Assembly: GCA_013397075.1 (NCBI GenBank) | Contig: VWZS01002677.1 | Coordinates: 1,034,438 to 1,098,437 of the forward strand | Direction: 5' to 3' | Source: Rhabdornis inornatus | Lineage: Eukaryota > Chordata > Aves > Passeriformes > Rhabdornithidae | DNA: 64,000 nucleotides | Part shown: positions 62,701-64,000 of the stretch, piece after piece | Position numbering within the stretch: position 1 is the first letter of the stretch | Layout: each line of letters opens with the position of its first letter | The notes under the pieces: model-generated | What the model was told of the DNA's origin: nothing | The model's input: the letters and a program-made list of their open reading frames with translations, nothing else | Database searches by the model: none | Program-made: the position numbers and the translations under genes

Positions 62701-64000
62701 TTCACTCAGTAGGAAGGAGATAAGGATAACAAAAAAAAAGAAAAGGCACACGTCTATGTTTTTGGGTTCTTTATCTGCACAAATGTAAAGGAACAGCTCT
62801 TTGACAGAAAAAAGTAAGATCATTAATATTGTATAGAAGAATAAACAAAGACTGTGGTTGATGATCACTTAGGATTATGACAAAGCAAGCAGCTAAGTGC
62901 TTTAATTTGTTTTGTAAACTATGAACATTTTTATAGCTATGTTAAGTGATAAGTAGAAAGAAGAAAATGTTTTAACTAGCTCAAAGTTTTAAAAATATCA
63001 AAGAAAAATAATCGTCATTCTTTGTGTTTTCCAGATTTTCATGTGAAAGATTTAGTAGCAGCACATTTCACAGCAGGATAGCTGAAAATAGCCTCACTGC
63101 CCAGAGAATAAACATGAGAATTGAAGCCAAAAGATTTCACCACCTCACTCTCTAGCAGTTTATTAGGATTAAATGTTCAGTCACTTGCTTGAAGGTGATT
63201 ATGAGATGAACTGGGGTAGGCTATGATGCATGCAGTCAATTTTCTTTCACCTAATGTCAGCAGTAGCTGTGACAAACGTTAAAAACATTCATACTAAAAG
63301 GTATATTTAGGTTTGTACTCATTAAGTCATATATTAGAATTTCATTTTTCATAAGAAATGAACTCTTGAGGAAGAAGAGGAATATTAGCTGGAAGATTTG
63401 CTTAGCTGAGCTCTGAAAAATTAAAGAAAAGCTAATTTCTTCCAAAAGAAACCTTCTTAGGTATACCACACAGAGTACAATTACTTGTATGCTCCTGCTG
63501 AAAGAAAGGTTATTTTTCAGTTCACGCCACGAGTTAGATATTTTCAAATCACCATTGTTAACTAAAAGCATTTGACAAGGAAACACGGAGTCTGCTGTGC
63601 TACCTCTGAGACAGAGGTTCCTTTGAAGTTCAGTTTGAGGCTTGTATAAATTAGTGTAATAGCAAGTATCACACTCTTTAAATCTCAGTAGATATGGCCT
63701 TGGATGTTTTGTTACATTTGAGCATGGTTGTGTGCTTCAAAAAAGACAAATTTTGTTTGTCATGCAATACAGTGTGTGCTTGCCACTTACATCATCATTC
63801 CAGCTGCAGTGTCAAAGGAAATTCCTCCAAACTGATTTGTATACATGGGTTTCATGCTGGGTTTACAAAACTTAAAAAACTTGATCTGTAAATAAGGTCA
63901 GGTGTCTGAACTTGATATCTGACATTTTATAGTCTTTCTGCTTCAAAATTCACATTCTAGCAGATATTCTGATCATTGCATTTCTCTTTTTTTTTTTTTT
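62701..64000. other. Unique-looking non-coding DNA to the window end
   Basis: No gene or transposon is recognised. The window stops in a T run of at least 13 bases (63988-64000). Confidence 0.5.

Noticed and set aside
1..64000. CRISPR array, tRNA or rRNA genes, bacterial operon features
   Set aside because: No regularly spaced repeats, no cloverleaf or rRNA blocks were seen, and the sequence is vertebrate nuclear DNA.

Overview
The window looks like bird nuclear DNA, possibly songbird. The basis is several CR1 non-LTR retrotransposon fragments with typical avian 3'-end sequence, remnants of avian endogenous-retrovirus LTRs, a T/C hexamer microsatellite, A+T-rich composition with few CpGs, and no operons or dense genes. 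The species cannot be read from the sequence. Two short N runs (1413-1422 and 18288-18301) show it is a draft assembly.

I see no protein-coding exon or structural RNA gene that I can support. Open frames are short, scattered on both strands, and either overlap repeats or have no recognisable domain. The window therefore reads as a gene desert or the inside of a very long intron.

Layout: 1-6022 is unique-looking A+T-rich DNA with one gap. A deleted CR1 lies at 6023-6324 and a CR1 composite at 7821-8140. A TTTCCC array and pyrimidine tract occupy 9672-9905. From 9906 to 24411 the DNA is mostly unique, with a hairpin at 16884-16926 and the second gap. At 24412-25340 an antisense CR1 and its flank have been copied about 680 bp downstream into a small tandem-repeat site. 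From 25341 to 38297 the DNA is mostly unique, with an old sauropsid-type repeat (28725-28790) and an LTR remnant (29267-29380). The right half holds most of the clear repeats: CR1 at 38371, 38663, 42524, 48002, 51073, 52925 and 61037, LTR remnants at 57494 and 62661, a 42-base poly(T), a 206-bp A/C tract at 61285-61490, and a 65-nt near-perfect hairpin at 47827-47891.

No genes act together here. The points most worth a second look are the hairpin at 47827-47891, which resembles a small palindromic element or a precursor-type stem, and the templated duplication at 24412/25089, where direction of copying and insertion site can both be read. I found no convincing new multi-gene system. All repeat family calls rest on recalled consensus sequences, not on a database search.
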